Assembly (NCBI GenBank): GCA_035528395.1
Contig: DATKYR010000302.1
Coordinates: 29,390 to 93,389 of the forward strand
From: NIOZ-UU13 sp035528395
Lineage (GTDB): Bacteria > Planctomycetota > Phycisphaerae > Sedimentisphaerales > Anaerobacaceae
Length of the DNA stretch: 64,000 nucleotides
Direction: 5' to 3'
Each line of letters begins with the position of its first letter. Position 1 is the first letter of the stretch. Below are positions 39,839 through 48,553 of this stretch, one piece after another. The notes under the pieces are model-generated. The model was not told the origin of the DNA. It did no database searches and saw only the letters and a list, made by a program, of their open reading frames with translations. A program made the translations under genes and the position numbers.

Positions 39839-42800
39839 CAATCATCGCCTCCCAGGTTTTCGTAGTACCTTCGCACCAATTCCGCAAAACGGCTGGGTAC
39901 CGGGTCGCGATCGATAGGTACAAGCGCCTCGTCCGACTGAAGCTGAGCCAGCTTGTCGCTGAGATGTTTGCGCAATTCGGTCAACGGATTGGTGATCTGC
40001 TGCTGGACGAGATCCCACTGTGGCTCTTTACCGTGACGCTTAAATTCAGCCCGGATTGAGCGCGCGCGGTCTCGTACTCTTGCCGCTTCATCGCGTAATT
40101 CGCTTTCGGTAAGCATTTCCTCCACATCGCGCAGGCGATCGGACCATTGTCTGAAATCTCTGCCGGTGAACGGGCCGTTAGGGTCAATCCTGTCCCATTG
40201 CCCGGATTGATTGCCGCCCCAGCCACTCGGATCGGTTCGCCCGCCGGCGTCAGCTAACTGTCTTCGCGAGCCGCCGCGTGGGGAATCCTGTTGTCCAGCG
40301 CTGTTAGGATCAGAATCGGCAGGACTATCTCCGCTTGTGGGTGCATTTGCAGATGCTCTGCCGTCCTGTGGCTGATTCGCGGATTGCCTGTCCCGGCGTT
40401 CACCATCGGCTCCGGATTGAGCGTCGGCACGACGCTGCTGATTCGCCGCTGAGTCTACCGGCTCATTGGGATCACCTGATCGCTGCCGGCCGGCACGGGC
40501 AACCTCTTCATCAACCTGCCTAATCAGCTCATCAAGCTGTTGTCGGGCCAGACGCAGCGATTCAGCCTCGTCGCCGAGCACATTTCTGGCAGCCTCTTCA
40601 ACGCCTTCCCTTATGTTCTCGATACCTTTACCGGCCCGTCGCTCAATCTCCTGTGCCTGCGGAAGGAAGTTGCGTCTGAGCAGCTCACCGGTTGCCTCAA
40701 GCGTCCTGTCAACATTGTCAGTGCTTGCCCTGCGCAACGTATCGTAGAGCTTTCTCGAAAGCAGCGGTTCGGAAGTCTCCGCCTGCTCGCTCACATTTTT
40801 CATCTGGTCAATCAGCTCTTCGGTACTTTCTTTCTGCTGGTCAACCCGCTCTGCCAGCTCGCGGTTCACGCCGGAATCAGCGAGTGTCTTTCGTTCCGAA
40901 TTTATCTGCTGTTCTATCTCATCGGCTATTTCTTTTTGGCGCTGGTCGAGCTGCTGTGCCTGGTCACGCATATCGCGCATCTGTTCGTCAAACTGGCTGG
41001 ATGTACTTCGCCGAAAATCGTCACGCATCTGCTCCAGCTCACGCTGTGCACGCGTGGCGGAAGTGATTGCCCGTGAAACCATCCCCTGCTCCAGCTCCTC
41101 AGCGGAATGACGGATTCTTGAGCGGCTCTGACCGAGCTGCTCTCTTGCCTCGGCCATACGCTGGCGGTTCTCTGGTCTTTCCATTCGCTGCTGAAGCTCG
41201 TCAACCTCTCGAAGCGCCTCAAGCTGCTCTTCTCTCAAACGCTTGAGCTCGCGGCGAATTTCCTGCCTCTGCTCCTCGTCCTGGGCCTGCCGAAGCGCTA
41301 CCTGAGTCTCTTTGAGCTTGTTGCTCATTTCATTTTGCCGGCGTGCCAATTCGCGAAGCCGATTAAGAACCTGAAGATCCTCACGCTGAGTGGTTTGCTC
41401 CTGGGATTGGGCCAGACGCTCTGTCTCGTATCTGTCCTCCCTTTGTCTGAGCTCCAATTGCTGCAATTGTTGCTCGGAGCGGGCAGAGGCACCGTCATTA
41501 TTTCTACCGCTACCGGAGCCCCGGCCGCGTGCAATTTGATACTCGCGCTCTCTCAATTTGAGCAGCTCTTGATAGGCCAGCTGTTCCGCGGCCAACGCCG
41601 GCATCAGCTCTGCTGCCGAAGCGGATTCCACCGCCTCGGTCAGATGCTCCAGCGATGTCTCCATATGCTTTGTAGCTTCCTGCAGCGTTTTAATCGCGGG
41701 CGCATCTTCGGCTTGAGTCAAAGCCGACTGGCCCTGCTGCAACACATCAGCCTGTGACTCGCGGATGACATCGAGGTCTTCTTTGTGGTCATCAACTCCA
41801 CCCGACTGAACGGCCTGCTGCTTGAGGTTCCACGTAGCGCTGATAATCTGCTTCTGCAAACGGGCGAGCTGCTCGCCTTGCTGACCCTGCTGCTGTTCAC
41901 TGTTTTGTTGGTTCTGGTTGCGCTGGCTTTGGGATGACTGGCTTTCGCGAAATACTTCCTCGAAGTGGCGTATCTCCGCAAAGTACATATCGCTGAAGGT
42001 TCTGCGGGCCTTGCCGTCCGAACCCACATCGTCGGCCCAGAAGTAGTACGTCAGCAACTGGTCCGGCAGGGCGTTAAGGTCTTCCAGCGCCAGCATGTGC
42101 TGAATCTGTTGATTCTCGTTTGATACCGCCGACTGACCCAGCGTGATGTCTCTGCTCTGTGTGCCTGCAAGGGCGTAACTCAGCCCATAGCCGGTCACAC
42201 TATAGTCGTCCGAGACCTCTGCTTCCAGGTTCAGTTCCTCCAAAGGCGACGCCAGCACGTCACGATTGGGAAATACGGGCTTGAGCTCGGGAGGCAGGTT
42301 TTTATGGACATCAATCACAAACCGCGGCGGCATCTTGTTCGTCAGCCCCTGAGCATCAGCTAAGTGCAGCTCGTATCGTTGGTTCTGCGTTACGGTGATT
42401 GAAGTGGTATAGGTGTTCGGCTGCTCGTCATCGGCGCTTAGACCGAGAGCGGATTTGTCTTTGGCGATAAGCTGTGCCGTAGTTACCGGTTTGTTGAGAG
42501 TAAAGACAAAAGTAACCTCGGAACCTTCGATTACACTGACCTGCCGTGTGTTTTTGATGACCTTTTCGGGCAGTTTTGTATATGAGGGATAAACAATCTT
42601 CGCATCGGCTCTTTGGAGTGCGGGATGCTCATAAGCGCTTATTCTGTAGTCGCGCGTCCGCCTGCCCGCGTACTCGATATGGTAGAGAAGGTTGTTATTG
42701 ACCTCCGGAATGAGACCGCCGAACACAGGGTCGTCAAGGTTCTTAGTCAGTGCCATCTGCTGTTTGTCCTGTTCAGATGGGCCGACCCAAAGCTTTGCCT

Positions 42801-43437
42801 CCGTGGGAACGCGTCCGTCGAACCGTGCCAGTATAACTACCGCCGTTCCTAATTCCACGGTCGTGTCTCCCGGACTGACGGTGATATTGTAATTTCTGCC
42901 TGTCAGCAAACCTCTTTCGATTGTGAACAGAGAAGGAGTAGAGGGTAACAGTTGTAACAGGGCCATGATAATAATTGATAGCGCTGCAATCCCACCAAAA
43001 TGTGCCAACAAGAGGATTTTGGATGACACGCTTCGCAGCCAGTCGTGTTTAGTCGCATGTCTAAGAGCTTCGCCGATGACCCGTTCCTGAAGATAACCTA
43101 ATTGACCGCCGAGTCCTTTCGGCTCTTGTTCTATCGCAGTCAACAGCAGCGCCTGCATATCAGGGTGTTGCCGCTCAATATGTCGGGCAACGGCCCGGTA
43201 GTCCGGGTGCATGTGAATAAATTTGTATAAGGCCAAAACCGTTGCAAGCGCAGTTGAGATGCATAGTGCCCAGTTTGCGATAGGCGATTTCCATCCCCAG
43301 AGCCAGTCAGCGCCTATCAGACCGACACCTATGAGTCCCGAAACTAACCAATAGGCTGATAATCTCCACGCTAAATTCAGACGCCTTCGGCGATTCACTA
43401 TCGGTCGGAGTCGATTGCGAAGAGCTTTTTCAATCAT
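39838..43437 (-). CDS. DUF4175-like giant membrane coiled-coil protein
   Basis: 1199 residues; ATG 43437 overlaps the BatA stop (ATGA). Three N-terminal helices (LSAYWLVSGLIGVGLIGADW; WALCISTALATVLALYKFI; ILLLAHFGGIAALSIIIMALL) anchor it. Ig-like segments (ITVSPGDTTVELGTAVVILA, DAKIVYPSYTKLPEKVI, EVSDDYSVTGYGLSYAL) form an outer platform. From about residue 520 to 1000 there is a Gln/Glu/Arg-rich coiled coil (RNQNQQNSEQQQGQQGEQLA; RELARRQNEMSNKLKETQVA), then a low-complexity Gly/Asp/Arg linker and a final helical pair. DUF4175-type proteins accompany MoxR/BatA operons in planctomycetes; their function is unknown. The length suggests a long periplasmic rod. Confidence 0.82.
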   Translation of the reverse strand: MIEKALRNRLRPIVNRRRRLNLAWRLSAYWLVSGLIGVGLIGADWLWGWKSPIANWALCISTALATVLALYKFIHMHPDYRAVARHIERQHPDMQALLLTAIEQEPKGLGGQLGYLQERVIGEALRHATKHDWLRSVSSKILLLAHFGGIAALSIIIMALLQLLPSTPSLFTIERGLLTGRNYNITVSPGDTTVELGTAVVILARFDGRVPTEAKLWVGPSEQDKQQMALTKNLDDPVFGGLIPEVNNNLLYHIEYAGRRTRDYRISAYEHPALQRADAKIVYPSYTKLPEKVIKNTRQVSVIEGSEVTFVFTLNKPVTTAQLIAKDKSALGLSADDEQPNTYTTSITVTQNQRYELHLADAQGLTNKMPPRFVIDVHKNLPPELKPVFPNRDVLASPLEELNLEAEVSDDYSVTGYGLSYALAGTQSRDITLGQSAVSNENQQIQHMLALEDLNALPDQLLTYYFWADDVGSDGKARRTFSDMYFAEIRHFEEVFRESQSSQSQRNQNQQNSEQQQGQQGEQLARLQKQIISATWNLKQQAVQSGGVDDHKEDLDVIRESQADVLQQGQSALTQAEDAPAIKTLQEATKHMETSLEHLTEAVESASAAELMPALAAEQLAYQELLKLREREYQIARGRGSGSGRNNDGASARSEQQLQQLELRQREDRYETERLAQSQEQTTQREDLQVLNRLRELARRQNEMSNKLKETQVALRQAQDEEQRQEIRRELKRLREEQLEALREVDELQQRMERPENRQRMAEAREQLGQSRSRIRHSAEELEQGMVSRAITSATRAQRELEQMRDDFRRSTSSQFDEQMRDMRDQAQQLDQRQKEIADEIEQQINSERKTLADSGVNRELAERVDQQKESTEELIDQMKNVSEQAETSEPLLSRKLYDTLRRASTDNVDRTLEATGELLRRNFLPQAQEIERRAGKGIENIREGVEEAARNVLGDEAESLRLARQQLDELIRQVDEEVARAGRQRSGDPNEPVDSAANQQRRADAQSGADGERRDRQSANQPQDGRASANAPTSGDSPADSDPNSAGQQDSPRGGSRRQLADAGGRTDPSGWGGNQSGQWDRIDPNGPFTGRDFRQWSDRLRDVEEMLTESELRDEAARVRDRARSIRAEFKRHGKEPQWDLVQQQITNPLTELRKHLSDKLAQLQSDEALVPIDRDPVPSRFAELVRRYYENLGGDD

Positions 43438-45665
43438 TTTTCTTCTCCCTGCAGATTAGAAGGCGGACGGGTCAACCACCCCGCCAGCCAAATCTCAATT
43501 AACGACACAGCTAACAATGCAATAAACACCCACCGCCAAACTTTCTGCTCATATTCTAATTCTGCAAAACTGCTATGATGCCTTGCCTGCGAAGTCCGTT
43601 CGAGAGCAACGCTTGAAGACGGCTCGACTGAGCTCGCCGAAGTCTGCTTAAACAAAACGCCGAACCTTTCAAGATCTTCGATTGGCATGGCGGCTGTTTG
43701 GCATTCCTTGGCGGGCAGGTTAACCGCGAAAAGCTTAGCAGACTCAGTCGAAGCAGCTATGTCGCTCCGCGAAGGCGGATTCCCGGTGGGCGACTCAATG
43801 GTATAAATTCCGGGCAAGTCCGTCTGAGTAAAGACCTGCTGGCCGGCATCCAGACTAATCAGGGAATTGTCGGGTTTGCGAATCTGCAAGTTTGCTGATT
43901 CCGCCTTTTTTGAATGCGGTATTGGTATGTGGTCACCTACGAAATATTGCGATTGCTGTCCTGCAAGAACTCCACCATATTCAAGGATTGAGTAAAGCAG
44001 CGGGACAAATTTGGATGAAAGCGCGAGCTGACTGTCCGAGGGATGCCAGCCGAAAGTCATTACGAGCAGCGACCCTTTGCCCACAGGCAGCTCAATCCAG
44101 GCGGGATCGCCGTTATCGAAACGAGCTAACACCCGGGCGTCAGGCAAAGCAGACACCGCCGAAGCAACTATGCCGCTTTGCGAAGGCGGATCCCCAATAT
44201 TTATCCGTCGATATTTCCAAAAGTGAATCTGGGTGAAGTCTCCAAAGCGAGGATCGGAGAAAGGCCCCAGCAGCGGGTGTTTGAATTCAATCCGGCCGAG
44301 CATGGCGTATCGGTCAACATCCGCCTCCTGAGATTCGATGGTTTCAATGCCTGCAAGACCTGCCAGGGTTTTAGCGTCGTCGATGGATTTCATAACCAGC
44401 AGAAGCGTTCGGCCCGATTCGAGGTATCGGCGCAAGGAAACGAGGTTTTCCCGGTTGACCACATCGGCCGTAATAATCAAATGAGCCGTCTCAATGTCTA
44501 TGGCTGCGATGGTCTTGTTGCCTGGACGGGAAATGACAATAGGTTTGAGTGCGCCGGTGGCCCCAAAGGCCCGTCGAGCATAATACAACATTCCCCTGGA
44601 ATCGTTGGGATCGTCGCTGCCAATGTATAGGACATTGACCTGCTGCTGCAAATGCGGTGCTAAATAGAGGGTATTGTCAAAGTCGTGGTCGTCGCCCGTC
44701 AATATCAGCTTCCGGGCTTCTGACCCGTCTGCCCGGTCCGGGGCACGCATGACAATACTATGACCTGGCGGCACATAAACATCTACAGCCCGGCTTGATG
44801 CGCTTGCAGCAGTCTCATCGGCCCAGTTCAGTTGAAATCGCTCTGCGGTCGCGTCGGACGAGTTAGTTATGCGAATGCCAAGGGAGCTGTCATCAGCGGA
44901 ACCACCCAGGCCGCTGCGGTCCGTTACCAATTGTAATGCCGCATTGGTGGTGCCCTGGCACCGAACCGGCTTAACCACCAATTCCATCTCTTCAGGCCAT
45001 TCGTAGGCGTGCATCGCCTCAAGGTTGCTGCCCTCTTGCAGATCGCTGATAAGCACCACCTGGCGCATCGCGAGAGTTTGTTGTCCTTCGTTGATTTCAT
45101 CGTCTTCAATAGATTCTGCCGCGCTGACCAGGGCGTTACCAAGATTGGTTGGAGCCCAACCCGGTGACAGTTCCGATATATGTTCGATTACGATCGACGC
45201 GCGCTGACTGGGAACCAGCGCCCCCCATTGTTCGAATCCCATCTGTGTTTTTGTGCTCTGATCGAAGCTAATAACGCACACTCTATCGGCTTGGCTAACA
45301 CCCTCAAGCACCGACTTTGCCTCGCTGATTGCCTGGTCCCACATTCCGGCACGCCGCATGGATGCACTGGTATCGATTAACAGGACTATGCGCCTGCCGA
45401 GGCGGACCCGGCTCTCCACGGCTTCTCGTGGGAAAAAAGGACGCGAGAAGCCAAATGCAAGCAGGCACAATATGATGCACCGTAAAATCAGAAGCAGCAG
45501 GTTTTCTATACGGCTCCGGTTCTTGAATCGAGGTATTGTAGTACGCAGGAACATCAGTGAGCTAAACGTTATGCGCTTGCGAGTATGACGGCGAATCATA
45601 TGCAGTACGATAGGTAAACCGACCGCGGCGATACCTGCCAGAAATAATGGATAAAGGAAACTCAT
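43434..45665 (-). CDS. BatA-type membrane protein with vWA domain
   Basis: 743 residues; ATGA overlaps on both sides. The BatA N-terminal domain is clear: MSFLYPLFLAGIAAVGLPIV, LHMIRRHTRKRITFSSLMFL, then a second helix (LLLLILRCIILCLLAFGFSRP). The vWA domain follows with an intact MIDAS (LLIDTSASMRR, T in PTNLGNALV, D in LISDLQEG), so metal-dependent ligand binding is expected. A long outer region carries a Ser-rich segment and two near-identical 36-base units (43749-43784 and 44160-44195; encoding PPSRSDIAAS and PPSQSGIVAS). One final helix (WVFIALLAVSLIEIWLAGWL) closes it. BatA proteins act with MoxR ATPases in envelope stress or assembly; the exact client is unknown. Confidence 0.9.
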   Translation of the reverse strand: MSFLYPLFLAGIAAVGLPIVLHMIRRHTRKRITFSSLMFLRTTIPRFKNRSRIENLLLLILRCIILCLLAFGFSRPFFPREAVESRVRLGRRIVLLIDTSASMRRAGMWDQAISEAKSVLEGVSQADRVCVISFDQSTKTQMGFEQWGALVPSQRASIVIEHISELSPGWAPTNLGNALVSAAESIEDDEINEGQQTLAMRQVVLISDLQEGSNLEAMHAYEWPEEMELVVKPVRCQGTTNAALQLVTDRSGLGGSADDSSLGIRITNSSDATAERFQLNWADETAASASSRAVDVYVPPGHSIVMRAPDRADGSEARKLILTGDDHDFDNTLYLAPHLQQQVNVLYIGSDDPNDSRGMLYYARRAFGATGALKPIVISRPGNKTIAAIDIETAHLIITADVVNRENLVSLRRYLESGRTLLLVMKSIDDAKTLAGLAGIETIESQEADVDRYAMLGRIEFKHPLLGPFSDPRFGDFTQIHFWKYRRINIGDPPSQSGIVASAVSALPDARVLARFDNGDPAWIELPVGKGSLLVMTFGWHPSDSQLALSSKFVPLLYSILEYGGVLAGQQSQYFVGDHIPIPHSKKAESANLQIRKPDNSLISLDAGQQVFTQTDLPGIYTIESPTGNPPSRSDIAASTESAKLFAVNLPAKECQTAAMPIEDLERFGVLFKQTSASSVEPSSSVALERTSQARHHSSFAELEYEQKVWRWVFIALLAVSLIEIWLAGWLTRPPSNLQGEEK
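43749..43784. repeat. 36-bp in-frame repeat within batA-like gene (copy A)
   Basis: It differs from copy B (44160-44195) at 5 of 36 positions and contains the palindrome TCCGC-cttc-GCGGA on the coding strand. It encodes NPPSRSDIAAS in the outer region. The match lies in a nonrepetitive protein and both copies are in the same frame, so they look like inserted small elements. Confidence 0.55.
44160..44195. repeat. 36-bp in-frame repeat within batA-like gene (copy B)
   Basis: Partner of the unit at 43749-43784; encodes DPPSQSGIVAS. The palindrome is partly lost (TCCGC-cttc-GCAAA). Same orientation and same reading frame as copy A. Confidence 0.55.
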
Positions 45666-46639
45666 AACTTAGTCCTGACTTTTGAACCACCTCTGTATCT
45701 GATACGCTTTCTGCGACGCATCCGGTCCTGCAGGAAGTCCAGCAGGGCCAAATCGAACGGACGATCTGTCGGGAACAAGTGATAGTCGATCCCGAGGTTT
45801 TGGCATGTGGACTTAGCTTTAGCCAAATGTTTGTTCAGCATTCGTTTGTAACTTGTCTGGGCATCGGACGGATCGACGTACATGTTGCGCCCGGTCTCTA
45901 TATCCTGGAAGAGTGCCGGCGAGTCGAAGTCAAAGTTCAGCTCGGCAGGATCCAGTACATGGAATACCACAACATCATGGCCGCCCGCGCACAGATAACC
46001 CAGGTCCGCTTCCAGCCGGTCAATCGACGTTAGCAAATCAGAAATCAGCACGATCAGGCCGCGTCTTGTCAGCATTCCGGCTATGTGCTGCAGCGGTGGA
46101 CCCAGGTCGGTGGCACTGCCCTCGGGGGAAGCCTCCAACGCCAGCATCAAGCGGCGCAGATAACCAGGCCGGTTGCGCGGCGCCAAATATTTCCTGAGCT
46201 GATCGTCGAATGTTGTCAGGCCGACAGCGTCACCCTGAGTGAAAAGAAAATAGGCCAGCGTCGCGGCCAGTGTGCCGCCGTATTGTGACTTCGTGTAGCC
46301 TCCGGAACCGTAGCCCATCGATCGGCTGTGGTCAATTAGCAGGTGGCAGCGCAGGTTCGTCTCATCTTCGAACTTCTTGATGTAAAATCGATCACTGCGG
46401 GCATAGAGTCGCCAGTCAATGTAGCGGGGGTCGTCACCAAAGGTGTATTGGCGATATTCGGTAAACTCGACTGAAAAGCCATGATAGGGGCTTCGGTGTA
46501 TACCCTTCCAGAATCCCTCAACGATTACTTTGGCGCGCAGTTCCATCGACTTGATCCTCATCAGCGAGACCGGGTCGATCATACCGTCAGTGCCGGGGCT
46601 GTTGACCGCAAAGCTGGATGGTGACGATTTGTCTGTCAT
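45662..46639 (-). CDS. DUF58 family protein of the MoxR operon
   Basis: 325 residues; ATGA overlaps with both neighbours. The signature of DUF58 is visible: SVEFTEYRQYTFGDDPRYID followed by WRLYARSDRFYIKKFEDE, then LLIDHSRSMGYG, a vWA-like start with D-x-S-x-S, and LIVLISDLLTSIDRL. The tail (LAKAKSTCQNLGIDYHLFPT) is a helix-strand end. No membrane helix, so it is cytoplasmic. DUF58 proteins are adaptor partners of MoxR AAA+ ATPases, linking them to membrane vWA proteins such as the adjacent BatA. Typical length, no missing motif. Confidence 0.93.
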   Translation of the reverse strand: MTDKSSPSSFAVNSPGTDGMIDPVSLMRIKSMELRAKVIVEGFWKGIHRSPYHGFSVEFTEYRQYTFGDDPRYIDWRLYARSDRFYIKKFEDETNLRCHLLIDHSRSMGYGSGGYTKSQYGGTLAATLAYFLFTQGDAVGLTTFDDQLRKYLAPRNRPGYLRRLMLALEASPEGSATDLGPPLQHIAGMLTRRGLIVLISDLLTSIDRLEADLGYLCAGGHDVVVFHVLDPAELNFDFDSPALFQDIETGRNMYVDPSDAQTSYKRMLNKHLAKAKSTCQNLGIDYHLFPTDRPFDLALLDFLQDRMRRRKRIRYRGGSKVRTKL

Positions 46640-47649
46640 TTGATTTTTCTCTCCTTGACCGATTTCAGCAGGCGATCAACAATGTTTTCAATGACCACGC
46701 CCTCGGCCTCGGCGCGGTAATTTATCAATACGCGATGTCGAAGCACCGGATGGGCCAGTGCCCGTATATCCTCGAATCTTACGTGCGACCTGCCGTAAAG
46801 CAGCGCTCGGGCCTTGGCGCCAAGCACCATATATTGCGACGCGCGCAGCCCGGCTCCCCACGTGACCCACTCGTTGACGAAATTTAGTGGATTATCCGGG
46901 CCGGGACGCGATGCCGCCGCTATCCTCACGGCATAACGCACAACATCTTCGGCGACAGGTACCTTGCGAACTACGCTGTGAAAACGCAGCAAGTCTTCGC
47001 CGGTTAACACCTGCTTGATAGGTTCGGGCTCGGTGGTGGTAGTCTGGCAAACGACCTCAACCTCGTCATCTTCCGGCAGGTAATCAATCAAGACATTGAA
47101 CATAAACCGGTCGAGCTGCGCTTCAGGCAGTGGATAGGTGCCTTCCATCTCGATAGGATTCTGTGTTGCAAATACAAAGAACGGTTCGCTGAGTGCATGA
47201 CATACACCGACAGCGGTCACGTGGTGTTCCTGCATCGCCTCAAGCAAGGCCGCCTGTGTTTTGGGAGGCGTGCGGTTAATCTCGTCGGCAAGAATCATGT
47301 TGGCAAAAATCGGGCCCTTTACAAAAACCATCTTTCGCTCTCCGTCAGTTTGCTGAAGGATTTCAGTGCCGGTGATGTCGGCGGGCATAAGGTCCGGTGT
47401 AAACTGAATGCGTTGAAACTTAAGGTTAAACAGCTCCGTTAGAGATTTGACCAGCAGTGTCTTGGCCAGACCCGGCGCACCGGTAATCAGACAGTGTCCC
47501 CCGGAAAGCACTGCGATAATCAAATGCTCGATAACATCTCCCTGGCCGACGATTACTTTTGAGAGCTCAGCACTGATGCGCTCACGTGCCTCCTTGATCT
47601 GTTCGACAGCCTGTCGTTCAAATTCGTATGTTTTGGTAGCCAAAGTCAT
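46636..47649 (-). CDS. moxR: MoxR-type AAA+ ATPase
   Basis: 337 residues, ATG 47649 with AAGGA upstream. Walker A GAPGLAKT (57-64), Walker B MILADEINRTPP (near 118-129), sensor 1 FATQNPIEMEGTYPLPEAQ and the arginine-finger region LDRFMF follow the MoxR family closely. The C-terminal lid has ASQYMVLGAKARALLYGR. It is a cytoplasmic hexameric chaperone that acts with DUF58 and vWA proteins on metal- or cofactor-bearing or envelope complexes. It overlaps the DUF58 gene by ATGA and starts 7 bases after the DUF4159 gene. Confidence 0.95.
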   Translation of the reverse strand: MTLATKTYEFERQAVEQIKEARERISAELSKVIVGQGDVIEHLIIAVLSGGHCLITGAPGLAKTLLVKSLTELFNLKFQRIQFTPDLMPADITGTEILQQTDGERKMVFVKGPIFANMILADEINRTPPKTQAALLEAMQEHHVTAVGVCHALSEPFFVFATQNPIEMEGTYPLPEAQLDRFMFNVLIDYLPEDDEVEVVCQTTTTEPEPIKQVLTGEDLLRFHSVVRKVPVAEDVVRYAVRIAAASRPGPDNPLNFVNEWVTWGAGLRASQYMVLGAKARALLYGRSHVRFEDIRALAHPVLRHRVLINYRAEAEGVVIENIVDRLLKSVKERKIK

Positions 47650-47656
47650 TTTCCTT

Positions 47657-48553
47657 TCAATGAGTCATTGCGTAAAACACTATATTGATTCCCAGCGGGT
47701 ATGCCTTCTTCTCTGAAAACTCACGAAAATACCATTCGTCCTCCCCCTCGCGTTCCCATCCGTCACCAAGGTCGGTGTTGTGACAGATAATAGACATCAT
47801 CCGGCCTTTGTCGTCATAGACGGCCTTGTAATGAGGTACGCGCGCATCCTCACGCTCCCAGGTGATACCGTAATTACGCCCTTGCAGGGCAACGCCGATG
47901 CTGGGAATCTGCGGCTTTTCCTTGAGGTCAAATACGGCATGGAAGATCGGGTGGTTCAGCATAAGCTCGACCGGTTCGCGATCGGGAAACACCCGCTTGA
48001 TCTCACGGTAGAAGTTATACCACTCATCTTCACCCCAAAAATCATCGACCATCAGAAACCCACCGTTCAACAGGTAACGACGGAGAATCTTGACCTCCTC
48101 TTCGCTGAAGACCAGCCGGCCGGGCTCCACGATGTAGATGAAGGGGTAGTCGAAAAGTTTCGGGTCCGTTAGTTCGAGTACCACTCCGTCAGGATTAACT
48201 TCCATCGAAGTCAATTGATGCAGGCGGAAGGAGAAGTTCAAATCGCTGTCAGGGTAGTCCGTTGCCCAGTTGCCGCCGCTAAAGCCGCGACCGTAACCGC
48301 GTCCGTAATCACCTCTAAAGCCGCGACCAGGCCTGCGACCAGACCTGCCTCCATATTCACCTCTGCCGTATCCGGACGCATACCGGATTCGCACGAATGT
48401 GAAGACATCATGTGAAAACTCCTTGTCGGGCTCCCAATCGGGCACACCCCTTCGATAGGAATCTCGTCGATTGGAATATCTCTGTGCGAACACCATGCTT
48501 ATTCCGACACATGCCACCATGAATAGAATAATGAACCATTTTGTTTTTATCAT
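47657..48553 (-). CDS. DUF4159 protein with Arg/Gly-rich segment
   Basis: 298 residues; ATG overlaps the upstream stop (ATGA). A signal peptide (MIKTKWFIILFMVACVGISM ... AQ) is followed by a mature part with DVFTFVRIRYASGYGRGEYG. An RGG/GYG-type low-complexity stretch of about 35 residues (GGRSGRRPGRGFRGDYGRGY) interrupts it. The DUF4159 core then resumes: LTDPKLFDYPFIYIVEPGRL, LLNGGFLMVDDFWGEDEW and HPIFHAVFDL. The core resembles an amidotransferase-like Rossmann fold without catalytic residues. In planctomycetes this family sits in MoxR operons; an exported binding or scaffolding role is inferred. Confidence 0.85.
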   Translation of the reverse strand: MIKTKWFIILFMVACVGISMVFAQRYSNRRDSYRRGVPDWEPDKEFSHDVFTFVRIRYASGYGRGEYGGRSGRRPGRGFRGDYGRGYGRGFSGGNWATDYPDSDLNFSFRLHQLTSMEVNPDGVVLELTDPKLFDYPFIYIVEPGRLVFSEEEVKILRRYLLNGGFLMVDDFWGEDEWYNFYREIKRVFPDREPVELMLNHPIFHAVFDLKEKPQIPSIGVALQGRNYGITWEREDARVPHYKAVYDDKGRMMSIICHNTDLGDGWEREGEDEWYFREFSEKKAYPLGINIVFYAMTH

